A stretch of 45,774 bases of DNA from Bacillota bacterium (GCA_017861315.1 JAGFXP010000014.1:1-45774); one strand, 5' to 3'; shown: positions 18,370-26,189, counted from the stretch's first letter. Notes: generated by a model from the sequence alone, not told the origin. Made by a program: numbers and translations.

Positions 18370-19083
18370 ATGGTGAAAGGCAGAATCCATTCCATCGAAA
18401 GCATGGGTCTGGTGGACGGACCCGGCATAAGGACAGTAGTCTTCATGCAGGGCTGTGCGCTGCGCTGTGCATACTGCCACAACCCGGACACCTGGAGCCT
18501 TACAGGCGGATATGAGGTAGATTCCGGGGAGCTGATCGAAAAGCTCATCAAATTCAAGCCTTACTACAAAAGCTCGGTTGGAGGCGTTACCTTTTCAGGC
18601 GGAGAGCCCCTTCTTCAGCCTGAGTTCCTGCTCGAAATGCTCAAGCTCTGCAGGAAAAACAATATCCACACTGCGGTGGATACTGCCGGCTTCGGACTCG
18701 GTGATTATGACGAGCTCCTGAAGTACACTGACCTGGTTCTTTTTGACCTGAAGCACTCCACACGTTCTGGCTACGATTCTCTTGCCTGCGGGGACATGGG
18801 GAAGGCGCTGGAGTTCATTGAAGCACTCAACCGCTCGGAGGCTAAGGTCTGGATAAGGCACGTTGTTGTGCCGGGCCTGACCGATTCAGCCGAGCACATC
18901 AAGAAGCTCAGGGAGATAATCGGCACCGTAAAGAATGCGGAGAAGGTTGAACTTCTCCCCTACCACACGATGGGCGTCGGCAAATACGCTGCTCTAGGCA
19001 TCCCCTATAAGCTGGAGGGAGTCCCGCCCATTGACAAGGAAATTATAAAAGAACTGGAAAAGCTGCTGGACCTTCAGGATTAA
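18370..19083 (+). CDS. pflA: Pyruvate formate-lyase activating enzyme (radical SAM)
   Basis: Radical SAM glycyl-radical activase that installs the glycyl radical on pyruvate formate-lyase. 237 residues. Signature: GLVDGPGIRTVVFMQGC followed by C29-x3-C33-x2-C36 (CALRCAYC) binding the 4Fe-4S cluster, then TFSGGEPLLQ (SAM GGE motif) and DLKHS (near residue 123). No extra ferredoxin insert is present, which fits PFL activase rather than the glycerol dehydratase or benzylsuccinate type. ATG 18370 sits 7 bases after GGAGGTG; a GTG 9 bases upstream overlaps that site. No pflB is in the window, so its target is elsewhere. The 3' end is embedded in a terminator. Confidence 0.92.
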   Translation: MVKGRIHSIESMGLVDGPGIRTVVFMQGCALRCAYCHNPDTWSLTGGYEVDSGELIEKLIKFKPYYKSSVGGVTFSGGEPLLQPEFLLEMLKLCRKNNIHTAVDTAGFGLGDYDELLKYTDLVLFDLKHSTRSGYDSLACGDMGKALEFIEALNRSEAKVWIRHVVVPGLTDSAEHIKKLREIIGTVKNAEKVELLPYHTMGVGKYAALGIPYKLEGVPPIDKEIIKELEKLLDLQD

Positions 19084-19111
19084 AACTGAAAGTCCGGCAG
19101 CTTTATTTTTT
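19059..19111 (+). terminator. Terminator embedded in the ends of two convergent genes
   Basis: A 19-bp stem: AAAGCTGC-TGGACCTTCAG (19059-19077) pairs with CTGAAAGTCC-GGCAGCTTT (19086-19104) with two wobble pairs and an 8-base loop that contains the pflA stop codon. It is followed by A and T6. The 3' arm also contains the last bases of the nitroreductase stop codon. The T-run suits the plus strand. Confidence 0.85.
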
Positions 19112-19678
19112 GATGATTATATCTTCGAGCCTGATCTTAGGCACATGGTGGTTTCCGTCCTCGTCCATCCAGTACTTCGTATCCCCGCCGAGATCTATCT
19201 CGTCCAGGATCACGCTCTGGTCTGGTTTCCCTATGGCAATGACATACTGGAGCTCCAGATCTTCCTTTATGCCGAAAGCATCGATCAGCTTCTCCTTGTC
19301 CAGGGCTCCTATTATGCAGCCTCCCAGACCCTTCTCCACTGCTCCCAGGAGTATGCTCTGGCACGCTATGCCCATATCGGTCTGGACAACAAAGGAGTTC
19401 CTTCCCTTGTCCTTGAGCATCAATATGAACGCGGAAGGCCTCTGTCCTTCCTTTGGCCCGCCCCAGTCCTTCAGGAAAGCAGCCCATCTTATGTTGGGGT
19501 ATACCTTTTCCCTTTCGGCCCTTTCCGTTACAAGCATGTATCTCAGGGACTGCATGTTCATCCCGCAGCCCGAAAGCCTGGCCAGGTTTACCAGCGACCT
19601 GAGGGTTTCCTGCGTCACCTCAGCATCCTCGTGGAACTTTCTGTAGCTCCTGTTCTTTTCAATCAGTTCCCTTATCAT
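19103..19678 (-). CDS. Nitroreductase family protein (FMN-dependent)
   Basis: Flavin oxidoreductase of the nitroreductase/FRase fold, 191 residues, probably a homodimer with FMN at the interface. The N-terminal ELIEKNRSYRKFHED carries the Arg residues that bind the FMN phosphate, and GIACQSILLGAVEKGLGGCIIGALD with IAIGKPDQSV near the C-terminus is the usual core. Substrate is unknown; such enzymes reduce nitroaromatics, enones or quinones. Its ATG (19678-19676) overlaps the TGA of the SPFH gene in an ATGA arrangement, so it is translationally coupled third gene of NfeD-SPFH-nitroreductase. That linkage is unusual and is the main clue to its role. Confidence 0.88.
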   Translation of the reverse strand: MIRELIEKNRSYRKFHEDAEVTQETLRSLVNLARLSGCGMNMQSLRYMLVTERAEREKVYPNIRWAAFLKDWGGPKEGQRPSAFILMLKDKGRNSFVVQTDMGIACQSILLGAVEKGLGGCIIGALDKEKLIDAFGIKEDLELQYVIAIGKPDQSVILDEIDLGGDTKYWMDEDGNHHVPKIRLEDIIIKK

Positions 19679-20625
19679 TGCTGGGCCACTTCGTTCTTTT
19701 TGAGAATATCTCCGATGGCTGCGATGCTCCCGAGGGACGACAGGGTTTCATTAGGCAGGATGAGCTTGTTTGAAGGGTACTTGGCCATTTCCTGCAGAGC
19801 TTCCACCTGCTTCAGAGCGATTACCCTCTCGTTTGTTCCCGATTCCAGGATGGCCTTGTTGACCTGCATGTAGGCGTCTGCCTGGGCCCTTGCGATTTCA
19901 GCTATGGCAATAGCTTTACCTTCAGCTTCAAGTATCTGGGACTGCCTCTTTCCTTCCGCGAGCCTGATATTGGCTTCCTTTTCAGCTTCCGCCGAAAGGA
20001 TCTTTGCCTGCTTTTCTCCTTCGGCCCTTGCAATGTCGCTCTGCTTCTCGCCTTCAGCCTGCAGTATGACGGCTCTCTTGTCCCTCTCCGCCCTCATCTG
20101 CTTTTCCATAGCCTGCTGGATCTCGCTAGGAGGGAGTATGTTCTTGATCTCGACGGAGAGTATCTTTATTCCGTAGGCGTCTGTTATCTCGTCCACTACC
20201 TGCAGGAGTTTGTTGTTGATCTGGTCCCTTCCGGAAAGCGTTTCGTCAAGGGACATGTCTCCGACTATATTCCTCATGTTCGTGATCGTTGAGTAAACGA
20301 TACCTGACTTGTAGTTCTCTATGTTGTAGACGGCATCCCTGGAGTCGATAACCTTGTAGAATATTACGTTGTCTATGCTTATCTTTACGTTGTCTTTTGT
20401 TATTACGTTCTGTGGCTCTATGTCAAGTATCTGCTGCTTCGTGGAGACCTTCTTCCTTACAAAATCCACAAACGGTATTGTGAAGTGCCAGCCGGGCTCC
20501 AGTATCTTATGGAACTGCCCGAGCCTCTCGAGCACGAATACGTATCCCGTGTTTACAACCTTGATCGACGTGACCAGCAGGGCCACTATTAGTATCAGAA
20601 TAATGATAAAAAACAGACTATCCAT
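19675..20625 (-). CDS. SPFH/Band 7 (stomatin-prohibitin-like) membrane protein
   Basis: Membrane-anchored oligomeric scaffold of the QmcA/stomatin class, 316 residues. One N-terminal membrane helix (4-22), Band 7 domain from about 23 to 195 (VNTGYVFVLERLGQF, LEPGWHFTIPFVD, TKDNVKISIDNVIFYKV), then a long charged coiled coil (about 195-250) built on repeats of the kind AEGEKQ, AEAEKE and AEGKRQ, and a short C-terminal tail. Such proteins form cage-like rings on the membrane and are usually paired with a NfeD protein, as here (NfeD stop is 2 bases upstream of this ATG). Membrane-protease or raft-organising roles are known for the family; the role here is open. Confidence 0.94.
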   Translation of the reverse strand: MDSLFFIIILILIVALLVTSIKVVNTGYVFVLERLGQFHKILEPGWHFTIPFVDFVRKKVSTKQQILDIEPQNVITKDNVKISIDNVIFYKVIDSRDAVYNIENYKSGIVYSTITNMRNIVGDMSLDETLSGRDQINNKLLQVVDEITDAYGIKILSVEIKNILPPSEIQQAMEKQMRAERDKRAVILQAEGEKQSDIARAEGEKQAKILSAEAEKEANIRLAEGKRQSQILEAEGKAIAIAEIARAQADAYMQVNKAILESGTNERVIALKQVEALQEMAKYPSNKLILPNETLSSLGSIAAIGDILKKNEVAQQ

Positions 20626-20627
20626 TC

Positions 20628-21071
20628 TTATTCCCCTTTCTTCTCAACCCTTTTGATTAACAGCTTGTTGCCTTCAAGTCCTACGATTTCGACGCTGTCG
20701 CCTTTTCTGATGTCCTCTCCTCCCGCCTTCTGAACGGTCCAGTAGATGCCGTCGACCTTGACACGCGCCCTCTCCGTGATCTCCTCGTCGGCCGTAAGCC
20801 TCCTGCCGATGTAGCCCTGTTCAGTTGTCTTTGCGCCGGTCACGGATTTTTTCAGTGTCTTTTTAACCACCGGATATCCCAGAAGCATCGAGACAACGCT
20901 CACGGTCAGGAATACGATCAGCTGAACCGTGAAAGAAAAATTCAGCATAAGAGCTATGATTGCTGCAATTGCGCCCAGTGCGAACCACATGAACAGGAAA
21001 ACGCTTGTGATTATGTCCGCCGCGATCGCTATTGCTCCGACTATAATCCAGAGAAGTATGGAACCTTCCAT
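20628..21071 (-). CDS. Short NfeD protein (membrane plus OB-fold)
   Basis: Partner protein of SPFH/stomatin proteins, 147 residues. Two to three N-terminal membrane helices (about 5-75: LLWIIVGAIAIAADI, FLFMWFALGAIAAIIALML, LIVFLTVSVVSMLLGYPVV) are followed by a C-terminal OB-fold domain (about 92-143, GYIGRRLTADEEI through VEIVGLEGNKLLIKRVE). It lacks the ClpP-like protease domain of long NfeD. I chose ATG 21071 (MEGSILL), which follows GGAGGTCAT; an upstream in-frame ATG adds a 19-residue stretch that runs through this ribosome binding site. First gene of the NfeD-SPFH-nitroreductase operon, divergent from nadE. Confidence 0.92.
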   Translation of the reverse strand: MEGSILLWIIVGAIAIAADIITSVFLFMWFALGAIAAIIALMLNFSFTVQLIVFLTVSVVSMLLGYPVVKKTLKKSVTGAKTTEQGYIGRRLTADEEITERARVKVDGIYWTVQKAGGEDIRKGDSVEIVGLEGNKLLIKRVEKKGE

Positions 21072-21132
21072 ATGACCTCCCCCCCTTCTATATTTATTAT
21101 ACAACAAATTCCATATTTGAACACCCAATTCA

Positions 21133-21161
21133 TTGACAACAATTGCATTTTGAATGATAAT
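21133..21161 (+). promoter_or_regulatory. Promoter of nadE
   Basis: TTGACA (21133-21138), 17 bases, GATAAT (21156-21161): perfect -35 and a one-mismatch -10. The leader is short, about 25 bases. Confidence 0.8.
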
Positions 21162-21191
21162 GGATACAAAATATTGAACGGAGGAATAGCA

Positions 21192-23120
21192 ATGTTTTTA
21201 AATAGAAATTCACAATTCATAAGGGTTGCGGCGGCTTGCCCGGTTACCAGCGTCTCGGACACAGCCTTCAACCTGGCAAACATAAAGCAGTGCATAGATG
21301 AGGCGGAGGAGGCCGGTTCAAAGCTAGTGGTTTTTCCCGAACTCTGCATCACCTCCTACACCTGCGCGGACCTCTTCGGCCAGCAGCTCCTCCTGACATC
21401 GGCAATCGAGGCAGTGGAGGAACTGTGCGCATCCACCATAAGCAAGGACATCCTTGTGGCTGTAGGCGCGCCATTCATGTGGCGGAACGCACTGTACAAC
21501 TGCGCCTTCATAATTTTCAGGGGGAAGGTACTGGGAATCGTACCTAAGAGCTATATCCCCAACTATACCGAGTTTTACGAGAAAAGATGGTTCAGCGAAG
21601 GCCTGGGACTTTACGGCCTGGAGGTAAAGCTTCCCTTCCAGGAAAACGTCCCTTTCGGTACCGACCTCATTTTCACTGCAGGAAATATCAAGTTCGCCTT
21701 CGAAATCTGCGAGGACGTATGGGTTCCTGTTCCTCCCAGCTGCTATCTGAGCCTTCAGGGCGCCCATATAATCGGAAACCTCTCCGCTTCAAACGAGGTG
21801 GTCAGCAAGGCCGATTACAGAAGGAGCCTCATAGAAAACCAGAGCGCCAGATGCATGGCCTCCTATATCTACTCCTCGGCTGGTGTATTCGAATCCAGCA
21901 CTGACCTTGTCTTCAGCGGGCATATGATGATCAGCGAAAACGGAGCCATGCTCAAGGAAAACGAGAGATTCAACAGGGAAAACGAAGTTATAACATCAAT
22001 AATAGATGTGGACAGGCTAATCAGCGAGCGTCTGAAAAATATTAGCTTCAAGGACAACATCCAGATGTGCCCTTTCCAGTCAAGGGAGATCGCATTCGAG
22101 TTCGGGAGCCTCGGCTTCGGAGACTTCGACAGGTTTGTCGACAAGCATCCCTTTGTGCCTTCAAACCCTGCCCTTAGGGACAAGCGCTGCAAGGAGATCT
22201 TCAGCATCCAGGTCGCTGCCCTTGCCAAGAGGCTTACACACGTCAGGCTGAAAAGAGCGGTTATCGGAATATCCGGCGGCCTCGACTCGACGCTGGCTCT
22301 CCTCGTGATCACTAAGACCTTCGACAAACTAGGTATACCAAGGGAAAACATAATCACGATAACGATGCCCGGCTTCGGAACCACGGACAGGACCTACAAC
22401 AATGCAGTGGAGCTGTGCAGGCATCTGCGCACCGATTTCAGGGAGATCTCCATAGTCCCTGCGTGCCTCCAGCACTTCAAGGACATAGGCCACCCTGCGG
22501 ATGTCCACGATGTCACCTACGAGAATGTACAGGCCAGGGAGCGGACCCATATCCTCATGGATACAGCAAACAAGGAAAGCGCCCTTCTCGTCGGCACTGG
22601 AGACCTGTCGGAGATTGCGCTGGGCTGGTCCACCTACAACGGGGACCATATGTCAATGTATGGCGTCAACTGCTCCGTGCCAAAAACCCTCGTAAGGTAT
22701 CTGGTCGGCTACGTTGCGCAGAAGGAGGTTGAAAAGGATATCTCCGATATTCTTCTCGACATACTCGACACGCCTGTAAGCCCGGAGCTCCTGCCAAAGG
22801 ACGAGTCAGGCGAAATAACCCAGAAGACAGAGGACCTCGTTGGCCCTTATGAGCTCCACGATTTCTTCCTTTACCACTTCATCAAGCAGGGAGCCGCCAA
22901 GGGTAAGATACTTTTCCTTGCAAAGCAGGCCTTCGGCGATGACTACGACGAAGATACCATCAGGAAGTGGCTTGACAAATTCATAATGAGATTCTTCACG
23001 CAGCAGTTCAAGCGCTCTGCAATACCTGACGGTCCTAAGGTAGGAACCATCAGCCTGTCGCCCCGCGGAGACTGGAGGATGCCGAGCGATGCCAGCTTCA
23101 GCCTTTTCCTGGGCGATTAA
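21192..23120 (+). CDS. nadE: Glutamine-dependent NAD+ synthetase
   Basis: Converts deamido-NAD to NAD using glutamine as nitrogen source. 642 residues, two domains: an N-terminal nitrilase-type glutaminase (about 1-290) with VVFPELCITSYTC (catalytic Glu), KSYIPNYTEFYEKRWF (catalytic Lys region) and FEICEDVWVP with nucleophile Cys173; and a C-terminal synthetase with the ATP pyrophosphatase P-loop GISGGLDST at 359-367 and GTGDLSEIALGWSTYNGDH further on. ATG 21192 follows GGAGGAAT; the frame is open upstream, but that part lies over the promoter. Single-gene unit. The copy-1 intergenic repeat begins 12 bases after its stop. Confidence 0.97.
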   Translation: MFLNRNSQFIRVAAACPVTSVSDTAFNLANIKQCIDEAEEAGSKLVVFPELCITSYTCADLFGQQLLLTSAIEAVEELCASTISKDILVAVGAPFMWRNALYNCAFIIFRGKVLGIVPKSYIPNYTEFYEKRWFSEGLGLYGLEVKLPFQENVPFGTDLIFTAGNIKFAFEICEDVWVPVPPSCYLSLQGAHIIGNLSASNEVVSKADYRRSLIENQSARCMASYIYSSAGVFESSTDLVFSGHMMISENGAMLKENERFNRENEVITSIIDVDRLISERLKNISFKDNIQMCPFQSREIAFEFGSLGFGDFDRFVDKHPFVPSNPALRDKRCKEIFSIQVAALAKRLTHVRLKRAVIGISGGLDSTLALLVITKTFDKLGIPRENIITITMPGFGTTDRTYNNAVELCRHLRTDFREISIVPACLQHFKDIGHPADVHDVTYENVQARERTHILMDTANKESALLVGTGDLSEIALGWSTYNGDHMSMYGVNCSVPKTLVRYLVGYVAQKEVEKDISDILLDILDTPVSPELLPKDESGEITQKTEDLVGPYELHDFFLYHFIKQGAAKGKILFLAKQAFGDDYDEDTIRKWLDKFIMRFFTQQFKRSAIPDGPKVGTISLSPRGDWRMPSDASFSLFLGD

Positions 23121-23132
23121 CTGGCAATATAT

Positions 23133-23163
23133 GGTTGCCTGCCATATCGGATATTATATTTGA
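23133..23163 (+). repeat. 31-bp dispersed intergenic repeat, copy 1 (after nadE)
   Basis: Reads GGTTGCCTGCCATATCGG (23133-23150) then ATATTATATTTGA. It differs from copy 2 at three positions. It begins 12 bases after the nadE stop and is followed 7 bases later by the hairpin at 23171. Confidence 0.85.
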
Positions 23164-23170
23164 CGAAAAT

Positions 23171-23199
23171 GAAAGGAGGGAGCTGAGCTCCCTCCTTTC
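23171..23199. terminator. 13-bp hairpin after nadE
   Basis: GAAAGGAGGGAGC (23171-23183), loop TGA, GCTCCCTCCTTTC (23187-23199). Very stable, but the T-tracts on both sides are interrupted (ATTTCT downstream on plus, ATTTTCG on minus). It lies between the convergent nadE and the 66-residue gene and probably ends both. Its stem sequence resembles the nrdJ hairpin at 29384. Confidence 0.8.
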
Positions 23200-23203
23200 A
23201 TTT

Positions 23204-23404
23204 CTATCTTCCAATATCCTTTTTTGCGAAGCAGTAGAAAATAACCTTCACTGCCCTGCCGTATGCCGGTGAATCGGGATTGTTGCATCTGCCTGTGGAA
23301 AGGCCGTTGTAGGTAACGTCGCATCCGCATATTTTTCTCGGGCCTTCCCAGAGAGCACAAGCTCCGCAACTCTTCTCATCAAATCTTACAGTTACATCAG
23401 CCAT
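23204..23404 (-). CDS. Small six-cysteine protein of unknown function
   Basis: 66 residues with cysteines at 13, 16, 26, 28, 40 and 58, first as C-x2-C (SCGACAL) and then as C-x-C (ICGCDV). No signal peptide and no membrane segment, so it is probably cytoplasmic; the cysteine pattern suggests a zinc or iron-sulfur site, but I do not recognise the family. It is likely real: ATG 23404 follows AAAGAGGGA with 6-base spacing, a promoter sits at 23442-23470, the coding frame ends exactly at the terminator, and neighbours leave it a clean space. Divergent from the chromate transporter genes, with overlapping promoters. Confidence 0.75.
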   Translation of the reverse strand: MADVTVRFDEKSCGACALWEGPRKICGCDVTYNGLSTGRCNNPDSPAYGRAVKVIFYCFAKKDIGR

Positions 23405-23422
23405 AAAACATCCCTCTTTCCT

Positions 23423-23451
23423 TTGATATTAAATATTAGATACTATATAAT
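23423..23451 (+). promoter_or_regulatory. Promoter of the chromate transporter pair
   Basis: TTGATA (23423-23428), 17 bases, TATAAT (23446-23451). It overlaps the opposing promoter of the 66-residue gene. Confidence 0.75.
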
Positions 23452-23470
23452 TAATATTATAGCTTCACAA
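23442..23470 (-). promoter_or_regulatory. Promoter of the six-cysteine protein gene
   Basis: Reading minus: TTGTGA (23470-23465), 17 bases, TATAGT (23447-23442). The two divergent -10 boxes share bases 23446-23447, so the two promoters cannot be occupied at the same time. Confidence 0.5.
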
Positions 23471-23497
23471 TCGAAATATGTACAGAGGTGCTTACTA

Positions 23498-24034
23498 ATG
23501 AATAAGCTTTATACAATGTTTCTCAGCTTCCTTAAGATCGGGGCATTCACATTCGGCGGCGGATACGCCATGGTTCCCCTGATTGAGGCCGAGGTAGTAG
23601 AGAAAAGAAAATGGCTGACGGCAGAGGAATTCGTGGACATACTAGTAATATCCCAGACCTTTCCCGGAGCTATAGCAGTCAATACCTCCATATTCATAGG
23701 CTACAAGATCAGCGGGATCGTGGGAGCTGTGCTTGCCTTGCTGGGAACGATACTCCCTTCCTTCTTCATAATACTGCTTGTAGTTTCTTTTTTTATGCAG
23801 TTCAGGGAAAATCACTATGTAGACCTTGTATTCAAGGGCATAGGAGCTGCAGTTCCTGCGATGGTTCTGGCCGCAGTCTTCAGCCTTACAAAATCAATGA
23901 AAAAAAGCTACCTGAACATTATCATCATCTCCCTCTCAGTTGCCTCTATCTCGCTGCTGCATGTGCATCCGGTGATAGTGATACTGGTTTCGGGCATGTA
24001 CGGGTACTTTTTTCTGGGAAGGAAGGTTGAATAG
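23498..24034 (+). CDS. Chromate transporter family protein, first half of a pair
   Basis: Short-chain CHR protein, 178 residues with about five to six membrane spans. The family motif FLKIGAFTFGGGYAMVPLI is at about 9-27 and VISQTFPGAIAVNTSIFIGYK at about 52-72. Short CHR proteins work as heterodimers with a second half of inverted topology, which is the next gene. Start ATG 23498 (MNKLY) follows AGAGGTG; the frame is open further upstream but that part covers the promoter. Members export chromate in some bacteria, but in anaerobes the natural anion is often unknown. Confidence 0.92.
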   Translation: MNKLYTMFLSFLKIGAFTFGGGYAMVPLIEAEVVEKRKWLTAEEFVDILVISQTFPGAIAVNTSIFIGYKISGIVGAVLALLGTILPSFFIILLVVSFFMQFRENHYVDLVFKGIGAAVPAMVLAAVFSLTKSMKKSYLNIIIISLSVASISLLHVHPVIVILVSGMYGYFFLGRKVE

Positions 24035-24036
24035 TC

Positions 24037-24561
24037 ATGCTGCTTCTTAAACTTTACATAGCCTTCTTCAAAATTGGCGCATTCGGCTTCGGGGGCGGCT
24101 ACGCGATGCTGCCGCTGATAGAAAGGGAGATTGTCACCACCCATCAATGGATAAGCTACCGCGAGTTCATAGACATAATAGGAATATCACAGATGACGCC
24201 AGGCCCGGTCGCAATAAACGCAGCAACCTTCGTTGGCTACAAGATGGCCGGGATACCCGGAAGCATATCAGCTACCCTGGGTGTCGTAACCCTCTCCTTC
24301 GTTCTTGTAAGCATTGCCAGCCACTACGTGATCAAATTCAAGGAATCGAAATTCATGAAATTGGTTCTTCTCGGCATGAAGCCGGCCCTGGCAGGCCTTG
24401 TAATATCCGCCTTCCTGTCACTGGCCAGGGAATCCTACATCGATGCAAGGAGCGTGATCATCGGCCTGATGGTGATGGCAATGCTTTTTTCGAAGAGGAT
24501 ACACCCGATACTTGTCATAGCCGTCTCCGGGCTGCTCGGCGTATTGTTCTACAGTTTCTGA
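24037..24561 (+). CDS. Chromate transporter family protein, second half of a pair
   Basis: Second short CHR protein, 174 residues, starting 2 bases after the first. It shows the same motif FFKIGAFGFGGGYAMLPLI (about 8-26) and GISQMTPGPVAINAATFVGYK (about 48-68), so the two genes arose by duplication. ATG 24037 follows GGAAGG. The pair should form one transporter. It is followed by a hairpin at 24577 shared with the convergent cvfB-like gene. Confidence 0.92.
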   Translation: MLLLKLYIAFFKIGAFGFGGGYAMLPLIEREIVTTHQWISYREFIDIIGISQMTPGPVAINAATFVGYKMAGIPGSISATLGVVTLSFVLVSIASHYVIKFKESKFMKLVLLGMKPALAGLVISAFLSLARESYIDARSVIIGLMVMAMLFSKRIHPILVIAVSGLLGVLFYSF

Positions 24562-24576
24562 AATTCTGAAATAATG

Positions 24577-24608
24577 AATGGCATGAGGATCCACATCCGC
24601 ATGCCATT
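24577..24608. terminator. Terminator between chromate transporter genes and the CvfB-like gene
   Basis: AATGGCATG (24577-24585) pairs with CATGCCATT (24600-24608); inside, GGAT pairs with ATCC around a CCAC loop after an A-G mismatch. Downstream on plus is ATCTTTGCTATTTTTT, downstream on minus ATTATTTC. Confidence 0.75.
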
Positions 24609-24615
24609 ATCTTTG

Positions 24616-25458
24616 CTATTTTTTCAGCTTCGTCCCTTCTTCATCCTGGGTTATCAGGCCCTTCTTCATGAGACCGCCAAGCGCGTTTTTAAAGTAGTTC
24701 TTGCTCTGGTTGAATACCCTCCTGATGTCATCAGGCGAGCTCTTGTCATTATACGGCATCTCGCCGCCGTGCTTCTCAAGGTACTTGATTATCTCGTCTT
24801 CAAGCTGCGTCCTCTCGTCTACAGCCCTTCCCCTTGGGGTGAGCCCGAGTTTGCCGTCTTCATATATCTTTTTAACCCTGAGTTTTACCTCAAAGCCCGG
24901 CTTCATTTCTGTGAAGTACTCGTTCTTGAGTATTACGCCCCTGTATCTGCAGTCTACTGCAACCATAACGCTGCCGTTTGTCTGGAAGCCGTATACTACT
25001 CCCGTCACTTCATCCCCTACCTTGTATTCGCTCTCCGTGCTGAGCGCCCTGTCAACCTCTGTAGTTGCAGCGATTCTGCCTGTCTTGTCAATATAGAGGT
25101 ACAGAAGGTAGCTGCTGCCCTCATGCAGGGTATATTTCTGCTCCTTCATTGGTATAAAAACATCCCTTTCAAGGCCGAAATCAGCGAATGCCCCCATGGG
25201 CGTGCTTGAGACAACCTTGAGATATGCAACATCGTATGCCTGAGCCAGCGGCTTCTTCAGCGTTGCTATGGGCCTGTCCTTTGAATCCCTGTAGACGAAG
25301 ACCTCAATCTCGTCCCCTACGTTGAGCTCCCTGCCGAGGGTGTTGCTGTTTGGTAGTAGCACGTCGTCATCTGTTTTGCCTGTTTTTGCGTCCAGGAAGT
25401 AGCCGAAATCAGCCTTCCTGGCTACGGTCAAGCTGTTATACTCACCTATTTTTATCAT
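24616..25458 (-). CDS. CvfB-type S1 RNA-binding protein
   Basis: Cytoplasmic RNA-binding protein of the CvfB/YitL family, which affects virulence and RNA metabolism in other Firmicutes. 280 residues: three S1-like OB segments (about 3-62, 65-125 and 140-205, including VGDEIEVFVYRDSKDRP, PMGAFADFGLERDVFIP and VGDEVTGVVYGFQTNGS) and a C-terminal winged helix (about 215-278, PDDIRRVFNQSKNYFKNALGGL). The frame opens with GTG at 25464, but ATG 25458 has the better distance to AAGGA, so I use it. It follows the gamma-carbonic anhydrase gene by 29 bases and is probably cotranscribed with it. Confidence 0.9.
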   Translation of the reverse strand: MIKIGEYNSLTVARKADFGYFLDAKTGKTDDDVLLPNSNTLGRELNVGDEIEVFVYRDSKDRPIATLKKPLAQAYDVAYLKVVSSTPMGAFADFGLERDVFIPMKEQKYTLHEGSSYLLYLYIDKTGRIAATTEVDRALSTESEYKVGDEVTGVVYGFQTNGSVMVAVDCRYRGVILKNEYFTEMKPGFEVKLRVKKIYEDGKLGLTPRGRAVDERTQLEDEIIKYLEKHGGEMPYNDKSSPDDIRRVFNQSKNYFKNALGGLMKKGLITQDEEGTKLKK

Positions 25459-25487
25459 TTTCACACATCCTTATTTGATTTTGTTTT

Positions 25488-26012
25488 CTATCCGTTGAAA
25501 CGCTCGATCACCTTATACTCTTTTGCCAGCACCAGATATTCATCTGCATTCTTTCTAAGACCCAACTTCTCCTCATCTGTAAGCTCCCTGATAACCTTTG
25601 CCGGCGAACCCATGCAGAGAACCCCGGAAGGTATCACCTTGTTTGAGGTAACGAGGCTGCCCGCACCGATGATTGTCTCTTCGCCGATTACCGCACCTTC
25701 AAGCACCACGGATCCCATTCCGACAAGGGAATAGCTGCCTATAGTGCAGCCGTGGAGAACAGAATTGTGTCCGACACTCACGTAATCACCCACTACGGTT
25801 CCAGGCCCGCCAGCATCTACATGGACAGTGCTGTTGTCCTGAATATTTGTTCCTTTGCCTATCACTATTTTGTTCAGGTCGCCTCTGAGCACAACCCCGA
25901 ACCAGATGCTCGCCTCTTCTTCTATCTTCACCCTTCCTATGATATCTGCATTCCCGGCAATAAAGCAGTTCTCATGGATTTCCGGTTTGAATTTCTTAAA
26001 CTTGTGTATCAT
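25488..26012 (-). CDS. Gamma-carbonic anhydrase family protein (left-handed beta helix)
   Basis: Hexapeptide-repeat protein of the YrdA/PaaY/Cam class, 174 residues, trimeric in known members. Hexapeptide turns run from about 12 to 145 (for example IIGRVKIEEEASIW, TVVGDYVSVGHNSVL, VVLEGAVIGEETIIGAGSLV). The three zinc ligands of gamma-carbonic anhydrases are present: H64 (STVHVD), H82 and H87 (GHNSVLH). The acidic proton-shuttle loop of archaeal Cam is absent, as in most bacterial homologs, so carbonic anhydrase activity is not assured. ATG 26012 follows AAGGAGAG. Confidence 0.92.
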   Translation of the reverse strand: MIHKFKKFKPEIHENCFIAGNADIIGRVKIEEEASIWFGVVLRGDLNKIVIGKGTNIQDNSTVHVDAGGPGTVVGDYVSVGHNSVLHGCTIGSYSLVGMGSVVLEGAVIGEETIIGAGSLVTSNKVIPSGVLCMGSPAKVIRELTDEEKLGLRKNADEYLVLAKEYKVIERFNG

Positions 26013-26160
26013 CTGATATACTCTCCTTTTGCAAAATCATCCAATCATATCTATTATACAACAATAAAAATTATTTTCCACAAAACTATGAAAATAAGAG
26101 CATTATTCAATGGCGGACAGCTTATACAATAATTTAATGAGAAGCATAAAATTAACAAAT

Positions 26161-26189
26161 TTGATAATTGCCTGAAACAGGAATATAAT
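26161..26189 (+). promoter_or_regulatory. Promoter of nrdJ
   Basis: TTGATA (26161-26166), 17 bases, TATAAT (26184-26189). The spacer contains the small palindrome CCTG-AAA-CAGG (26171-26181). Start of transcription would be near 26196, inside the first NrdR-like box. Confidence 0.8.

Noticed and set aside
18370..19083. A glycyl radical enzyme partner for the activase nearby
   Set aside because: No pflB-like gene with an RVSGY motif is present in the neighbouring 20 kb on either strand.
19145..19873. Open frame crossing the nitroreductase and SPFH genes on the plus strand
   Set aside because: It spans two real genes on the other strand and shows no protein features.
23187..23199. CCTCCTTTC in the hairpin after nadE, resembling the anti-Shine-Dalgarno end of 16S rRNA
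   Set aside because: It is simply the complement of AAAGGAGG in the same stem and is hidden by pairing; no evidence of a ribosome-related role.
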